A DNA stretch of 64,000 nt from Mycolicibacterium fortuitum subsp. fortuitum. GTDB taxonomy: Bacteria; Actinomycetota; Actinomycetes; Mycobacteriales; Mycobacteriaceae. The notes under the pieces were generated by a model. It worked only from the letters and a program-made list of their open reading frames with translations. It was not told the DNA's origin and searched no databases. The position numbers were made by a program, and so were the translations under genes. The DNA lies in the NCBI RefSeq assembly GCF_022179545.1, contig NZ_AP025518.1, positions 2,914,001-2,978,000 on the forward strand, given 5' to 3'. Below, piece by piece: positions 53,519 to 64,000 of the stretch (its first letter is position 1; every line of letters starts with the position of its first letter).

Positions 53519-54328
53519 ATGGCAGGTTTGCTCGAAGGCAAGCGCATCCTCGTCACCGGGATCATCACGGACTCGTCGATCGCATTCCACATCGCGAAGG
53601 TGGCCCAGGAAGCCGGGGCTGAGCTGGTGCTCACCGGGTTCGACCGGATGAAGCTGATCCAGCGCATCGCCGACCGGTTGCCCAAACCGGCGCCGCTGCT
53701 GGAACTCGACGTGCAGAACGAGGAGCACCTCGCGAGCCTGGCCGACCGGATCTCGGGCGCCATCGGCGAGGGCAACAAGCTCGACGGCGTGGTCCACTCC
53801 ATCGGCTTCATGCCGCAGACAGGCATGGGGGTGAACCCCTTCTTCGACGCCCCGTACGCCGATGTCGCCAAGGGGATCCACATCTCGGCCTACTCCTACG
53901 CCTCGCTGGCCAAGGCCACGCTGCCGATCATGAACGAGGGCGGCAGCATCGTCGGCATGGACTTCGATCCGACGCGCGCCATGCCGGCATACAACTGGAT
54001 GACGGTGGCCAAGAGCGCTCTGGAGTCGGTCAACCGGTTCGTGGCTCGCGAGGCCGGCGCGGCCGGTGTCCGTTCGAATCTCGTCGCCGCCGGCCCGATC
54101 CGGACTCTCGCCATGAGCGCCATCGTCGGCGGCGCACTGGGTGACGAGGCGGGCAAGCAGATGCAGCTGCTGGAAGAGGGCTGGGATCAGCGTGCGCCGA
54201 TCGGCTGGAACATGAAGGATCCGACGCCGGTCGCCAAGACCGTGTGTGCGTTGCTGTCCGACTGGATGCCCGCCACCACAGGCACCATCATCTACGCCGA
54301 CGGCGGCGCCAGCACCCAGTTGCTCTGA
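53519..54328 (+). CDS. inhA: NADH-dependent enoyl-ACP reductase InhA
   Basis: Reduces the double bond in FAS-II acyl chains and is the isoniazid and ethionamide target; 269 residues, same length as in M. tuberculosis. Visible are the glycine-rich start [12 protein letters not shown]94 in HSIGFMP, and the catalytic Y158, M161 and K165 in YNWMTVAK. The resistance-linked positions S94, I95 and I21 are the wild-type residues. AAGGAG lies at 53504-53509. It belongs to the fabG1-inhA operon. Confidence 0.98.
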   Translation: MAGLLEGKRILVTGIITDSSIAFHIAKVAQEAGAELVLTGFDRMKLIQRIADRLPKPAPLLELDVQNEEHLASLADRISGAIGEGNKLDGVVHSIGFMPQTGMGVNPFFDAPYADVAKGIHISAYSYASLAKATLPIMNEGGSIVGMDFDPTRAMPAYNWMTVAKSALESVNRFVAREAGAAGVRSNLVAAGPIRTLAMSAIVGGALGDEAGKQMQLLEEGWDQRAPIGWNMKDPTPVAKTVCALLSDWMPATTGTIIYADGGASTQLL

Positions 54329-54340
54329 TTTGTTTTCCGC

Positions 54341-54397
54341 CGAAACCGCGTTCCGGCAGGGGTGCACACGCACACTCTGCGCCGGAACGCGGTTTCG
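54341..54397. repeat. Perfect 17-bp inverted repeat between inhA and hemH
   Basis: CGAAACCGCGTTCCGGC (54341-54357) is the exact reverse complement of 54381-54397, across a 23-base loop that itself can form GTGC/GCAC. It fills most of the 88-base gap. It could be a terminator-like RNA stem, but no T-run follows. It could also be a dispersed palindromic repeat, since its sequence seems independent of the genes. Confidence 0.9.
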
Positions 54398-54416
54398 TCC
54401 GTAGAGGGGACGTGAG

Positions 54417-55439
54417 TTGAACGAGTTCGACGCGGTCCTGCTGTTGTCGTTCGGAGGCCCGGAGGGCCCCGAGCAGGTGATGCCCTTCCTGGAGAACGTC
54501 ACCCGAGGGCGCGGCATCCCGGCGGAGCGGCTGGCCGAGGTGGCCGAGCACTACCTGCATTTCGGTGGTGTGTCGCCGATCAACGGCATCAACCGCGCAC
54601 TCATCGAGCAGTTGCGGCTGCAGCTGCCCGATCTGCCGGTGTACTTCGGCAACCGGAACTGGGAACCATACGTCGAGGACACGGTTGCGGAGATGCGCGA
54701 CAACGGCATTCGTCGCGCGGCAGTTTTCACCACGTCGGCATGGGGCGGATATTCCAGCTGCGCCCAGTACGTCGAGGACATCGTCCGGGCGCGGACCGCG
54801 GCCGGACCTGACGCGCCCGAGCTGGTCAAGCTGCGCCAGTACTTCGATCATCCGCTGTTGGTGGAGATGTTCGCCGACTCGATCGCAGCGGCGGCCGAGA
54901 CGCTGCCGGCCGAGCTGCGTGACGAGGCCAGGCTGGTGTTCACCGCGCACTCGGTGCCCATCGCCGCCGACGAGCGCCACGGCCCGCGGATCTACAGTCG
55001 CCAGGTCGCCTACGCCACGCGCCTGGTCGCCGCCGCAGCGGGATATGACGACTACGACCAGGTGTGGCAGTCGCGGTCGGGGCCGCCCCGCATACCGTGG
55101 CTGGAACCCGACGTGGCCGATCACCTGGCGACGTTGGGGCAGAAGGGAACCCGGGCGGTCATCGTCTGCCCGATCGGATTCGTCGCCGACCACATCGAGG
55201 TGGTGTGGGATCTCGACCACGAACTTCGGTTGCAGGCCGAAGCGGCCGGAATCGCCTTCGCCCGGGCCGGCACGCCGAATGCGGACCCGCGTTTCGCCCG
55301 GTTGGCCGCCGGGTTGATCGAGGAGCTGCGCACCGGTACCGAGCCGCTGCGCGTCGCCGGTCCCGACCCCGTCGCCGGCTACGGATGCAGCGTCAACGGC
55401 GCGCCGTGCGCGCCGGACTGCTGCATTACCCGGTCCTGA
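54417..55439 (+). CDS. hemH: Ferrochelatase
   Basis: Inserts iron into (copro)porphyrin in haem synthesis; 340 residues from TTG 54417, with AGAGGGGA about 8 bases upstream. Family motifs are [28 protein letters not shown] and HSVPIAADE with the catalytic histidine near residue 180. The C-terminus has cysteines C324, C331, C335 and C336 ([14 protein letters not shown]), typical of the [2Fe-2S] cluster found in actinobacterial ferrochelatases; the match is in pattern only. It matches hemZ (Rv1485). Confidence 0.96.
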   Translation: MNEFDAVLLLSFGGPEGPEQVMPFLENVTRGRGIPAERLAEVAEHYLHFGGVSPINGINRALIEQLRLQLPDLPVYFGNRNWEPYVEDTVAEMRDNGIRRAAVFTTSAWGGYSSCAQYVEDIVRARTAAGPDAPELVKLRQYFDHPLLVEMFADSIAAAAETLPAELRDEARLVFTAHSVPIAADERHGPRIYSRQVAYATRLVAAAAGYDDYDQVWQSRSGPPRIPWLEPDVADHLATLGQKGTRAVIVCPIGFVADHIEVVWDLDHELRLQAEAAGIAFARAGTPNADPRFARLAAGLIEELRTGTEPLRVAGPDPVAGYGCSVNGAPCAPDCCITRS

Positions 55440-55459
55440 CGCTTCGGCCCGATGAAAAG

Positions 55460-56317
55460 CTAGTCGCGCCAGGCGGATTGCAGGACCGCTTCGAGTGCGG
55501 CCAACCGCGCCGAGCGCACCACCTGGGCCAACGGGCGCATGGCGTCGCCTGCGATCTGTACCTCGGAGGAACTCTGCAGGCCGATCGGCATCAGCCCGGA
55601 ACTCACCGTGATGATCGCTTCGACGTGCGCCGCGTTCTCCAGCACCCGCACTGCCCGGGTCGGTGCGTGGTCAGGGATGCGGTGAATCCGGCCGGCGTCG
55701 AGGATGTCTTCCACCATGCCGCGCGGATCGTCGATGTCGACACCGACCCCGGCCCGCAGTGCCACCAAGGTGTCGGCGGCCGAGCGCACCGCTGAACGCA
55801 ACTCGTACTCGGCTTCGCCGAGATCGAAGTGCTGAGGCGGAGGCAGGACGGGCAGTGAGTACACGGTCCACGACAACGCCCGCGGTTCGGGCTCGAAGGT
55901 GGATTCGGTTTCCACGTCGTCGAATTCGAAATACTCGAACTCCGGTACCAGGCCGACGCCGTCGAGCTCGTCGTGGGTCACCAGGACCGCTTCGCCCACG
56001 GCCAGCGCATCGCGCTGGAACTGCGAGCCCGCGGGCAGGCCGCGCACGTCGCCGGGCACCGGAAGGGCGACCCTGATCGAGGGCCGGGTGCCGGACCTGC
56101 CGACGGCGGTGCGCAGGGTCTGCAGCAACGACACCGAACCCGAGTCCTCAAGTTCCGGCCAGGGCAGTCCGGTACGGACCGCTGCCTGCGAGTCGTAGGC
56201 CGTCACAGAATGCATTGGTGCCCATTGGGATAACGCATCGAGGACGTCGTCGGGCGCGGCCGCGCCGGCGAGCCAGGCGTTGGCCCACATCGAAAGAGTC
56301 GCACTTGGACACCACAT
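55460..56317 (-). CDS. Conserved hypothetical protein, Rv1486c-like
   Basis: A 285-residue soluble protein from ATG 56317 ([18 protein letters not shown]). It has no signal peptide or membrane helix. The first 100 residues ([20 protein letters not shown]) and [21 protein letters not shown] are conserved in mycobacteria; [20 protein letters not shown] is a hinge rich in prolines. On the minus strand TACACT lies 9 bases before the ATG. It is divergent from the NfeD-like gene, with 57 bases between. No function is known. Confidence 0.85.
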   Translation of the reverse strand: MWCPSATLSMWANAWLAGAAAPDDVLDALSQWAPMHSVTAYDSQAAVRTGLPWPELEDSGSVSLLQTLRTAVGRSGTRPSIRVALPVPGDVRGLPAGSQFQRDALAVGEAVLVTHDELDGVGLVPEFEYFEFDDVETESTFEPEPRALSWTVYSLPVLPPPQHFDLGEAEYELRSAVRSAADTLVALRAGVGVDIDDPRGMVEDILDAGRIHRIPDHAPTRAVRVLENAAHVEAIITVSSGLMPIGLQSSSEVQIAGDAMRPLAQVVRSARLAALEAVLQSAWRD

Positions 56318-56362
56318 GATCTTGGCAGTGTAATTGCCGGTCGCCGATGAGGTCGGATTCGC

Positions 56363-56368
56363 TAGGGT
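56363..56368 (+). promoter_or_regulatory. -10 box of the NfeD-like gene (leaderless)
   Basis: TAGGGT with 6 bases to ATG 56375, fixing that start over GTG 56369. Confidence 0.5.
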
Positions 56369-56374
56369 GTGCGT

Positions 56375-56809
56375 ATGCCACTTCCGCTGATCTGGCTCAT
56401 CCTGGCGCTGGGGCTTGCCGGGGCAGAGGCGCTGACCGGTGACATGTTCCTGCTCATGCTGGCCGGCGGGGCACTGGCGGCGACCGGATCGAGTTGGCTG
56501 TTCGACCTGCCGGTCTGGGGTGACGGTCTGGTGTTTCTCGTGGTGTCGGTGCTTTTGCTGGTTCTGGTCCGGCCGGCGCTGCGACGCCGTTTCGAGGCCG
56601 GGAAGGGGCTTCCCGAGCCCGTCAAGGCGCTCGAAGGCAAATCTGCGCTGGTGCTGGACCGGGTGGCCCAGCACGAAGGGCAGGTAAAGCTCGACGGAGA
56701 GGTCTGGACGGCGCGGCCGCTCGACGACAACGACGTCTACGAACCGGGCGATCACGTGACCGTTGTCAGGATCGACGGCGCCACGGCGGTGGTCTTCAAG
56801 ACGATGTAG
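56375..56809 (+). CDS. NfeD-like membrane protein
   Basis: A 144-residue protein equivalent to Rv1487. Three membrane segments cover residues 3-20, 22-45 and 50-68. The C-terminal 60 residues form the OB-fold of NfeD ([30 protein letters not shown]). It is followed by an SPFH protein, the pairing seen in bacterial flotillin operons. ATG 56375 is 6 bases after TAGGGT. Such pairs are thought to organise membrane domains. Confidence 0.88.
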   Translation: MPLPLIWLILALGLAGAEALTGDMFLLMLAGGALAATGSSWLFDLPVWGDGLVFLVVSVLLLVLVRPALRRRFEAGKGLPEPVKALEGKSALVLDRVAQHEGQVKLDGEVWTARPLDDNDVYEPGDHVTVVRIDGATAVVFKTM

Positions 56810-56849
56810 TGCTCTGCAAACGACGTAGGACCTCAGGGAGGGATTCACC

Positions 56850-58049
56850 ATGGAAGGTGCCGTAGCCGGGCTGATCTTGCTGCTCGTGCTGGTGGTCTTC
56901 GCGATCATCATCGTGGCGAAATCAGTTGCGCTCATTCCGCAGGCCGAGGCAGCGGTGATCGAGAGGTTGGGCCGCTACAGCCGCACGGTCAGCGGTCAGC
57001 TGACGCTGCTGGTGCCGTTCATCGATCGGATCCGGGCCCGGGTGGACCTGCGCGAGCGGGTGGTCTCCTTCCCGCCGCAGCCGGTGATCACCGAGGACAA
57101 CCTGACGCTGAACATCGACACCGTGGTCTACTTCCAGGTCACCAACCCGCAGGCCGCGGTGTACCAGATCAGCAACTACATCGTCGGTGTGGAGCAGCTG
57201 ACCACCACCACGCTGCGCAACGTCGTCGGCGGCATGACCCTGGAGCAGACGCTCACGTCGCGCGACTCGATCAACGCCCAGCTGCGTGGTGTGCTGGACG
57301 AGGCCACCGGCCGCTGGGGGCTGCGGGTGGCGCGCGTCGAACTGCGCAGCATCGATCCGCCGCCGTCGATCCAGGAGTCGATGGAAAAGCAGATGAAGGC
57401 CGACCGCGACAAGCGAGCGATGATCCTCACCGCAGAGGGTGTCCGCGAATCCTCGATCAAACAGGCCGAAGGTCAGAAGCAGTCCCAGATCCTGGCCGCC
57501 GAGGGTGCCAAGCAGGCCGCGATCCTGGCCGCCGAGGCCGACCGACAATCGCGGATGTTGCGCGCTCAGGGTGAACGTGCCGCCCAGTACCTGCAGGCGC
57601 AGGGTCAGGCCAAGGCCATCGAGAAGACCTTCGCTGCGATCAAGGCAGGCCGGCCGACGCCGGAGATGCTGGCCTACCAATATCTGCAGACGTTGCCGCA
57701 GATGGCCAAGGGCGAGGCCAACAAGGTGTGGCTGGTGCCCAGCGATTTCGGTTCGGCCCTGCAGGGTTTCACCAAGCTGCTGGGTGCGCCGGGGGAGGAC
57801 GGCGTATTCCGCTACACACCGTCTCCGGTCGAGGAGAATCTGCCCAAGCCCGAAGACGACAGCGACGAAGTCGCCGAGTGGTTCTCCACCGATACCGATC
57901 CGGCGATCGCGCAGGCCGTGGCCAAGGCCGAGGCCGAGGCCAGAGCCACGACGCCGCCGCTGGGTGCCCCGTCGGCGCAGCAATCGCTGGGAGTGCAGCC
58001 GGGTGCTTTCCCCACTGAACTGGAAGGCGGCGCGCACCGAGCACCGTAG
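56850..58049 (+). CDS. SPFH/Band 7 family protein
   Basis: A 399-residue flotillin/stomatin-like protein, equivalent to Rv1488. One N-terminal helix (residues 3-25) anchors it, followed by the SPFH domain [21 protein letters not shown] and [21 protein letters not shown]. The region at 175-265 is a long alanine/glutamine/glutamate helix ([20 protein letters not shown]) that makes large rings. The tail is acidic and disordered. ATG 56850 has AGGGAGG upstream. It probably works with the NfeD-like protein in front. Confidence 0.93.
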   Translation: MEGAVAGLILLLVLVVFAIIIVAKSVALIPQAEAAVIERLGRYSRTVSGQLTLLVPFIDRIRARVDLRERVVSFPPQPVITEDNLTLNIDTVVYFQVTNPQAAVYQISNYIVGVEQLTTTTLRNVVGGMTLEQTLTSRDSINAQLRGVLDEATGRWGLRVARVELRSIDPPPSIQESMEKQMKADRDKRAMILTAEGVRESSIKQAEGQKQSQILAAEGAKQAAILAAEADRQSRMLRAQGERAAQYLQAQGQAKAIEKTFAAIKAGRPTPEMLAYQYLQTLPQMAKGEANKVWLVPSDFGSALQGFTKLLGAPGEDGVFRYTPSPVEENLPKPEDDSDEVAEWFSTDTDPAIAQAVAKAEAEARATTPPLGAPSAQQSLGVQPGAFPTELEGGAHRAP

Positions 58050-58070
58050 TGGTGACAGGCGCGTTCGGCA

Positions 58071-58109
58071 CTTGACCCCCTTGACGCAGTAGACTTGACG
58101 TACTTGACG
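58071..58109 (+). repeat. Four CTTGAC repeats before the toxin-antitoxin pair
   Basis: CTTGAC occurs at 58071, 58080, 58094 and 58103; the last three continue with G. The copies are spaced 9, 14 and 9 bases, so they form two pairs 23 bases apart. A TAGACT (58090-58095) sits between the pairs as possible -10. The arrangement suggests cooperative binding by the antitoxin. Inferred from sequence only. Confidence 0.65.
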
Positions 58110-58124
58110 CCTTGGGAGGCCGTG

Positions 58125-58652
58125 ATGACCGATCTCGCACTGTTCGAGCGTCAGATCATGCGGTCGGTGAGCCGTAAGGTCCACGAACGGCTACGTCGGG
58201 CAGATGAGGCGAGCCTGGGTCCCGAGGCGTTCGGCGACCCGGAGCAGATCGCCGAGGCCATGGTGGCGGCGTTGCCGCTGGGACACGTGTACGACGAGGT
58301 CACCGGACCGTTCTACGACACGACGGGGTTGACCCGCTGGCTCGGCGTGACCCGACAGGCCCTGCACCAGAAGGTGGCGCGGTACGCGATCCTGGCCTGT
58401 CCGCTCGACGACGGCGGGGTGGTGTACCCGACATGGCAGTTTCTCGACAGCGGTGCCACCATCCCCGCCTTGCGCGACGTGCTGACGGTGCTGACCTCGG
58501 GCACCGACGATCCGTGGATGGCGGCGTTGTGGATGCGCGCGCCCAGTGAGCAGCTCGACGGGTCCTGCCCAGCCGATTGGCTGCGTCACGGCGGAGATCC
58601 GCAACGGGTGATAGCCATGGCGCGACAAACCGCGGCGAGTTGGAGCGCGTGA
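58125..58652 (+). CDS. Xre/MbcA-type antitoxin
   Basis: A 175-residue protein directly before a RES toxin. The N-terminal region is basic and helical. An HTH-like part, TGLTRWLGVTRQALHQKVAR, is at about residues 67-87, and the C-terminal part with DDPWMAALWMRAPSEQLDG fits the DUF2384 toxin-binding domain of MbcA-type antitoxins. GGGAGG (58114-58119) precedes ATG 58125. Its end overlaps the toxin start (GTGA), so both are made together and the antitoxin likely represses its own promoter through the CTTGAC repeats. Assigned by pairing and pattern. Confidence 0.8.
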   Translation: MTDLALFERQIMRSVSRKVHERLRRADEASLGPEAFGDPEQIAEAMVAALPLGHVYDEVTGPFYDTTGLTRWLGVTRQALHQKVARYAILACPLDDGGVVYPTWQFLDSGATIPALRDVLTVLTSGTDDPWMAALWMRAPSEQLDGSCPADWLRHGGDPQRVIAMARQTAASWSA

Positions 58653-59290
58653 GCCGTCAACGGCCCGCGTTGGGTTCACCGCCGGATGTCTCCGGGTTCC
58701 CGCGGTCCCGGCTGCGTACGGACCATCTGTTGTACCGGGCGCACACCGTGGGAAAGTCGCCGTGGTGGTTCTCTTCTGACCTGAGCGGCCGCTTCGATCT
58801 GCTTCCGCCGAACGGAACCTGTTATCTGGCAACCGATGTCATGGCGGCATTGCGGGAGCGCTTCGGCCACGATCTGGTTCGCCAGGGGGTGGTCACGTTC
58901 GACGCCGCGGCGCGCACCGTGGTGTCGAGGGTGCGGGTGCCGTCGGCGCGATGGCTGGCCAACACCTGCTCGGTGCGGGCTTCTTCCTTCGTCGGACTGA
59001 CGCGCGAGATCAGTACCTGCCCGGACTATGAGTTGCCGCAGGCGTGGGCCGCGGCTTTCTTCGCCACCGGGCGCCATGGCGGAGTCCGTTATCAGACCCG
59101 CTTCAGCACCGGCGCGGGAGCGAACGCGGTGGCACTGTTCGACGATGCGGGACAACGTGATTGGGTCGGCGACCCGTCACCGACCCCAGGCGTACAGGCG
59201 TGCGTCACCGTGGGCATCATCGTCGCGCACCGGCCCACCCGGCGTCAGGTGCGGATCCAACCTCCACCCGGTCATCCGGACGATCACTGA
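58649..59290 (+). CDS. RES-domain toxin (MbcT-like)
   Basis: A 213-residue RES protein. The defining residues are visible as R30 (LLYRAH), Y59 (GTCYLATD), E70 (ALRERFG) and S153 (YQTRFSTG). Known RES toxins such as MbcT destroy NAD+ and stop growth; the match here is to the family. GTG 58649 overlaps the antitoxin stop. The C-terminal 30 residues are proline- and arginine-rich and go beyond the core. It converges on the reductase gene. It sits between the Rv1488 and Rv1491c equivalents, where M. tuberculosis has other small genes, so it may be an accessory insertion. Confidence 0.85.
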   Translation: MSRQRPALGSPPDVSGFPRSRLRTDHLLYRAHTVGKSPWWFSSDLSGRFDLLPPNGTCYLATDVMAALRERFGHDLVRQGVVTFDAAARTVVSRVRVPSARWLANTCSVRASSFVGLTREISTCPDYELPQAWAAAFFATGRHGGVRYQTRFSTGAGANAVALFDDAGQRDWVGDPSPTPGVQACVTVGIIVAHRPTRRQVRIQPPPGHPDDH

Positions 59291-59297
59291 GCCCGTG

Positions 59298-59774
59298 TCA
59301 CCGCGAAGTCTGTACCCGTAGTTCCACCATGGGCAGCGGTGCGCCGGTGTCGGTGATCGGTTGGCCGAGCGTCTCTTCCAGCACGAGCTTGAACTGGTCC
59401 CAGGTCTTCGGATGCTGAGCCCGGTAATCGGCCAGCACCTGGTCGACGGCCTGCTGATCGAGCACGCGGGCGACCGCGGGAACAGGCCGGTGGCTGCCGA
59501 GCCACACCCGGACCCGCGGATTGGCCACAACATTGCGGAACCACTGCGCCTTGTCGCCGAACCCCGAGGCCACGACGATGGAGTCCGGGCTCGGCCGGCC
59601 GACGACTTCGAGCACGACGTAGCGATGTGCGCCGGACGTGCGACCGATGTGTTCGAGCATCAAGATCCTCGAGCCGAACAGCGCCCCGGCGCCAATTCGG
59701 TAGAGCCAGATCGGGGCGCGCACCAGCCGGCGGTTGCGTAGGAGTCGGGCGCCGAGATCGGGCAGGGCGGCCAT
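59298..59774 (-). CDS. Deazaflavin-dependent nitroreductase family protein
   Basis: A 158-residue DDN/F420-type split-barrel protein from ATG 59774 with AAGGAG 6 bases upstream; the longer start at 59798 is less likely. LLRNRRLVRAPIWLYRIGAG and ILMLEHIGRTSGAHRYVVLE are typical of the family, whose members bind F420 and reduce quinones or nitro compounds in mycobacteria. Cofactor use is not proven. The stop is 7 bases from the toxin end (convergent). Confidence 0.85.
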   Translation of the reverse strand: MAALPDLGARLLRNRRLVRAPIWLYRIGAGALFGSRILMLEHIGRTSGAHRYVVLEVVGRPSPDSIVVASGFGDKAQWFRNVVANPRVRVWLGSHRPVPAVARVLDQQAVDQVLADYRAQHPKTWDQFKLVLEETLGQPITDTGAPLPMVELRVQTSR

Positions 59775-59794
59775 GCTGTCTCCTTCGGTCTCTT

Positions 59795-60544
59795 TCACTG
59801 CTGAGTGTGGGAAACGCGTTCCTCGGGCGCCGTGTCGTGCGGCAGGCGAACGCGGTCACGGTGGTGGAGGCGCCATTCGTAGATCAGGCCGGCCACGCCC
59901 AGCGCCGCTGTGCTCAAAGACACCAGGACCAGCGCCGGGCTGATGTTCCCGGTCAACGCGTCGCCCAGAACGACGACCGCCGCCGTACCGGGGAACAAGC
60001 CGACCAGGGTCGCGAGCGTGTAAGGCATGACCCGGACGGCAGAGGCGCCTGCGGCGTAGTTGAGTACCGAGAACGGAACTGCGGGGATCAGCCGCATCGA
60101 CAGCACCACCGGCCAGCCTCGCCGGCGCAGTCGGGCATCGAGCGAGTCGATCCTGGGATGGGGGATCAACCGGTTGAGTTGCCAACCGGCCGCGCGGATC
60201 AAGAACAGCGCGAGCACCGCACTCACGGCACTGGCCACCACGGCGATCGCCACGCCGAGCGCCGGCCCGAACAGCAGGCCCGCGGCCAGGGTGAATGCGG
60301 TGCGCGGGAAAGGGAAGACCGTGACGACGATGTGGGCGCCCAGAAAGGCCAGTGGGAACCATGGACCGACCGAGGTGGCCCAGTCCCGCATTTGCATCGC
60401 GGTCGGCAACGGAACCAGCACTGCGACTGCGACAAGAATCACAATGCCGGCCAACAGGCCCACTATCCGTCGAGGCGGAAGCTGGGAAACCGTCGAGATC
60501 ACCGCGGCGCGCAGCACGCGCAGTGTTCTGACGACGGGTTTCAC
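59795..60544 (-). CDS. TVP38/TMEM64-family membrane protein (Rv1491c-like)
   Basis: A membrane protein of the DedA/VTT superfamily, 249 residues from GTG 60544, which lies 8 bases after TACTGT on the minus strand. In-frame starts upstream reach 60607 (270 residues). Helices begin at about residue 25; the family segment FPFPRTAFTLAAGLLFGPALG is at about residue 80 and AVPFSVLNYAAGAS near residue 155. Related proteins scramble or flip lipids, or support export. It is divergent from mutA. Confidence 0.87.
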   Translation of the reverse strand: MKPVVRTLRVLRAAVISTVSQLPPRRIVGLLAGIVILVAVAVLVPLPTAMQMRDWATSVGPWFPLAFLGAHIVVTVFPFPRTAFTLAAGLLFGPALGVAIAVVASAVSAVLALFLIRAAGWQLNRLIPHPRIDSLDARLRRRGWPVVLSMRLIPAVPFSVLNYAAGASAVRVMPYTLATLVGLFPGTAAVVVLGDALTGNISPALVLVSLSTAALGVAGLIYEWRLHHRDRVRLPHDTAPEERVSHTQQ

Positions 60545-60688
60545 GTCTTCCAACAGTACGGGCAGACAGCGCCTGACACCGTTGGGTGTAACCGCGAGTC
60601 CGCCCACCAGCGGTCAGCGCCGTGATGGCGATCATTTAGCCTGAGAGCCAAGTGGGTAGGTCACACGCTGCGATAACAGGAGATGCGG

Positions 60689-62554
60689 GTGTCGTTACAG
60701 GGGACTAGCGCGGTCGAAGCGGACCGTGGGCGGTGGCGGACGGCGGTGGCCGGGGTGCTGGCCAAGAGCAGCCGGCGGGATGTGGCCGATCTGCCGGCTG
60801 AGCCCGAGCGCCTACTGGATTCGCAGACATACGAGGGTTTCGCCATCCGGCCGCTCTATACGACCCTGGACGCAGTGCCCGAGTCCGCGCTGCCGGGGCA
60901 GTGGCCATTTGTCCGTGGCGGCGATGCCCTTCGCGACGTGAAGTCCGGTTGGCGGGTCGTCGAGAGCTTCCCGGCCGTTCCCGGTACCGATGTCGGGACG
61001 GTCAACGGAGCGGTCCTGGTGGCGTTGACCGAGGGCGCCAGCGCGCTGGCCCTGCGGGTCGGCGGCGAGGACGGTATCTCGCTGAATGAGCTGGACCGCC
61101 TGCTGGACGGTGTGTTCCTGGATCTGGTGCCGGTGATCTTCGACGGTGTCGCAAGCACCGAGCACAACCTGGCCGGTATCGCCGAAGCAGTCTTGCCGCT
61201 GCTGAAAGACCTGGACGATGACCAGCGCTCGCGGCTGTCGATCGACCTGGGTGCCGATCCGCTGACCGCGCAGCTTTCGGGGAAGTCCGCCGCCGACGAG
61301 GCAGACCTACTGGCCACCGTCGGCAAGCTCACCGGCTACGCCGGCGGAGTGCGGGCGGTCACCGTCGACGGTCCCGCGTTCCACAACCTCGGTTCGAGCG
61401 CTGCCTGGGAACTCGCCGGATCGATCGCCGCGGCGGTCTCCTACCTGCGTGTGCTCACCGACGGCGGAGTGTCCGCCGCAGATGCGTTGCGGCAGATCAG
61501 TTTCCGCTATGCAGCTGACGACGACCAGTTCATGACGATCGCCAAGCTGCGCGTCGCCCGACAGTTGTGGGCGCGCGTCGCCGAGGTGGTGGGAGCAGCT
61601 GAGCACGGCGCAGCCCGCATCCACGCTGTCACCTCACTGCCGATGATGACCCAGCGGGATCCCTGGGTGAACATGTTGCGCACCACACTGGCTGCCTTCT
61701 CCGCGGGCGTCGGCGGAGCCGACACCGTGCAGGTGCATCCGTTCGACGCGGCGATTCCCGGCGGTCTGGAGGGAACGTCGACCAGTTTCGCCCGGCGGAT
61801 CGCCCGCAACACCCAGTTGTTGCTGCTCGAAGAGTCGCACATCGGTCAGGTGCTCGATCCGGCCGGCGGTTCGTGGTTCGTCGAGGACCTGACGGCGCAG
61901 TTGGCCGAACAGGCGTGGGCGCACTTCCAGGACATCGAGACGCGGGGCGGGTTCGTCGCCGCACGCGACTACATCGCAGCCCAGATCGCCGAGGTCGCCG
62001 AGCGGCGCAAGGATGACATCGCGCACCGCCGCACCGCGATCACCGGGGTCAACGAGTTCCCCAATCTCGACGAAAAACCGCTCCCGCAGGCAGCTTCGGC
62101 ATCGTCGATCGCTCGGTACGCGGCCGGATTCGAGGCGCTGCGTGACCGCTCGGATGCCTTCCTGGCCTCGACCGGCGCCCGTCCGAAGGTTCTGCTGCTG
62201 CCGCTGGGGCCGCTGGCCGAGCACAACATCCGGACCACGTTCGCGTCGAACCTGCTGGCGTCCGGGGGGATAGAAGCGATCAACCCCGGGACCGTCGAGG
62301 CCGCCGCGATCGCCGCGGCAGTGGCCGATGCCGGTGCTCCGACGGTGGCCGTGCTGTGCGGTACCGACGCCCGCTATGGCGCGGAGGCGTCGGACGCCGT
62401 GGCGGCTGCGCGAGCCGCCGGTGTCCGGCAGGTGCTGCTGGCCGGCTCGGAAAAGGCTGTCTCCGAAGCCGTTTCGAAACCCGATGGATATCTGACCGCC
62501 AAGATCGACGCGGTCGAAGCTTTGTCGAACCTGCTCACCGGACTGGGGGCCTGA
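60689..62554 (+). CDS. mutA: Methylmalonyl-CoA mutase small subunit
   Basis: Beta subunit of the adenosylcobalamin-dependent mutase; 621 residues from GTG 60689, with AGGAG at 60678-60682 leaving a 6-base gap. The TIM-barrel part has [20 protein letters not shown] and [13 protein letters not shown]; the C-terminal flavodoxin-like domain lacks the DxHxxG cobalamin-binding motif, as expected for the non-catalytic subunit. ATG 60683 is in frame but overlaps the ribosome site. mutB begins one base after its stop. Confidence 0.96.
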   Translation: MSLQGTSAVEADRGRWRTAVAGVLAKSSRRDVADLPAEPERLLDSQTYEGFAIRPLYTTLDAVPESALPGQWPFVRGGDALRDVKSGWRVVESFPAVPGTDVGTVNGAVLVALTEGASALALRVGGEDGISLNELDRLLDGVFLDLVPVIFDGVASTEHNLAGIAEAVLPLLKDLDDDQRSRLSIDLGADPLTAQLSGKSAADEADLLATVGKLTGYAGGVRAVTVDGPAFHNLGSSAAWELAGSIAAAVSYLRVLTDGGVSAADALRQISFRYAADDDQFMTIAKLRVARQLWARVAEVVGAAEHGAARIHAVTSLPMMTQRDPWVNMLRTTLAAFSAGVGGADTVQVHPFDAAIPGGLEGTSTSFARRIARNTQLLLLEESHIGQVLDPAGGSWFVEDLTAQLAEQAWAHFQDIETRGGFVAARDYIAAQIAEVAERRKDDIAHRRTAITGVNEFPNLDEKPLPQAASASSIARYAAGFEALRDRSDAFLASTGARPKVLLLPLGPLAEHNIRTTFASNLLASGGIEAINPGTVEAAAIAAAVADAGAPTVAVLCGTDARYGAEASDAVAAARAAGVRQVLLAGSEKAVSEAVSKPDGYLTAKIDAVEALSNLLTGLGA

Positions 62555-62555
62555 G

Positions 62556-64000
<1,445 letters not shown>

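Noticed and set aside
58071..58109. CTTGAC repeats as a CRISPR or phage attachment site
   Set aside because: The repeats are only 6-7 bases with 3-8 base gaps, too short for CRISPR; no integrase or tRNA lies nearby.

Overview
The window is chromosomal DNA from a high-GC mycobacterium, most likely a fast-growing Mycolicibacterium-type species. It carries genes typical of mycolic-acid actinobacteria (fabG1-inhA, mptB, ripA-ripB, the actinobacterial suf operon with its own repressor, acnR-acn, mutAB). From memory of that genome, the gene order follows M. tuberculosis from about Rv1422 to Rv1493. No rRNA, tRNA, CRISPR array, prophage or insertion sequence is visible. Coding density is high and no gap without a gene exceeds about 300 bases.

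Layout. 1-1547: end of cuvA/yvcK and whiA. 1619-6722: an accessory stretch with an unknown gene, a TetR regulator behind two tandem palindromic operators, a membrane fatty-acid hydroxylase, and an ABC exporter translationally coupled to a phospholipase-D-like protein. 6810-13428: glycolysis (gap, pgk, tpiA), secG, a small membrane protein and ppc. 13465-20519, minus strand: Rv1444c-like gene and the pentose-phosphate operon tkt-tal-zwf-opcA-pgl, with overlapping stop and start codons from tal to pgl. 20752-29893: haem O/A synthesis (ctaB, ctaA), a DUF1254-type protein, qor, an ATP-grasp protein, an SDR, an ABC-2 exporter and the mannosyltransferase mptB. 30004-36339: sufR-sufB-sufD-sufC-sufS-sufU-sufT for Fe-S cluster assembly, divergent from mptB.

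36394-42585: small membrane and secreted unknowns, an HhH-like protein, an Old Yellow Enzyme, thioredoxin, echA12, an ABC-F ATPase and a 64-aa HTH protein. 42615-46092, minus strand: acn and its TetR repressor acnR, with a recognisable AcnR operator. 46350-52583: Rv1476-like protein, the peptidoglycan endopeptidases ripA and ripB, then moxR1, a DUF58 gene and a VWA gene. 52668-55439: fabG1, inhA (isoniazid target) and ferrochelatase. 55460-59774: Rv1486c-like gene, NfeD-like and SPFH proteins, a RES/MbcTA-type toxin-antitoxin pair behind four CTTGAC repeats, and a deazaflavin-dependent-type reductase. 59795-64000: TVP38-type membrane protein, mutA and the first part of mutB.

A recurring feature is genes whose start codon lies 6-8 bases after a TANNNT -10 box, the signature of leaderless transcripts; this fixes many starts below. 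The regulatory sites that stand out are the tandem TetR operator (2203-2256), the SufR palindrome over its own start (29991-30007), the AcnR site (46151-46166), the ripA upstream palindrome (46998-47013) and the toxin-antitoxin repeats (58071-58109). Two gene ends carry fresh-looking tandem duplications that copy the stop codon (tkt and echA12), and a perfect 17-bp inverted repeat separates inhA from hemH.
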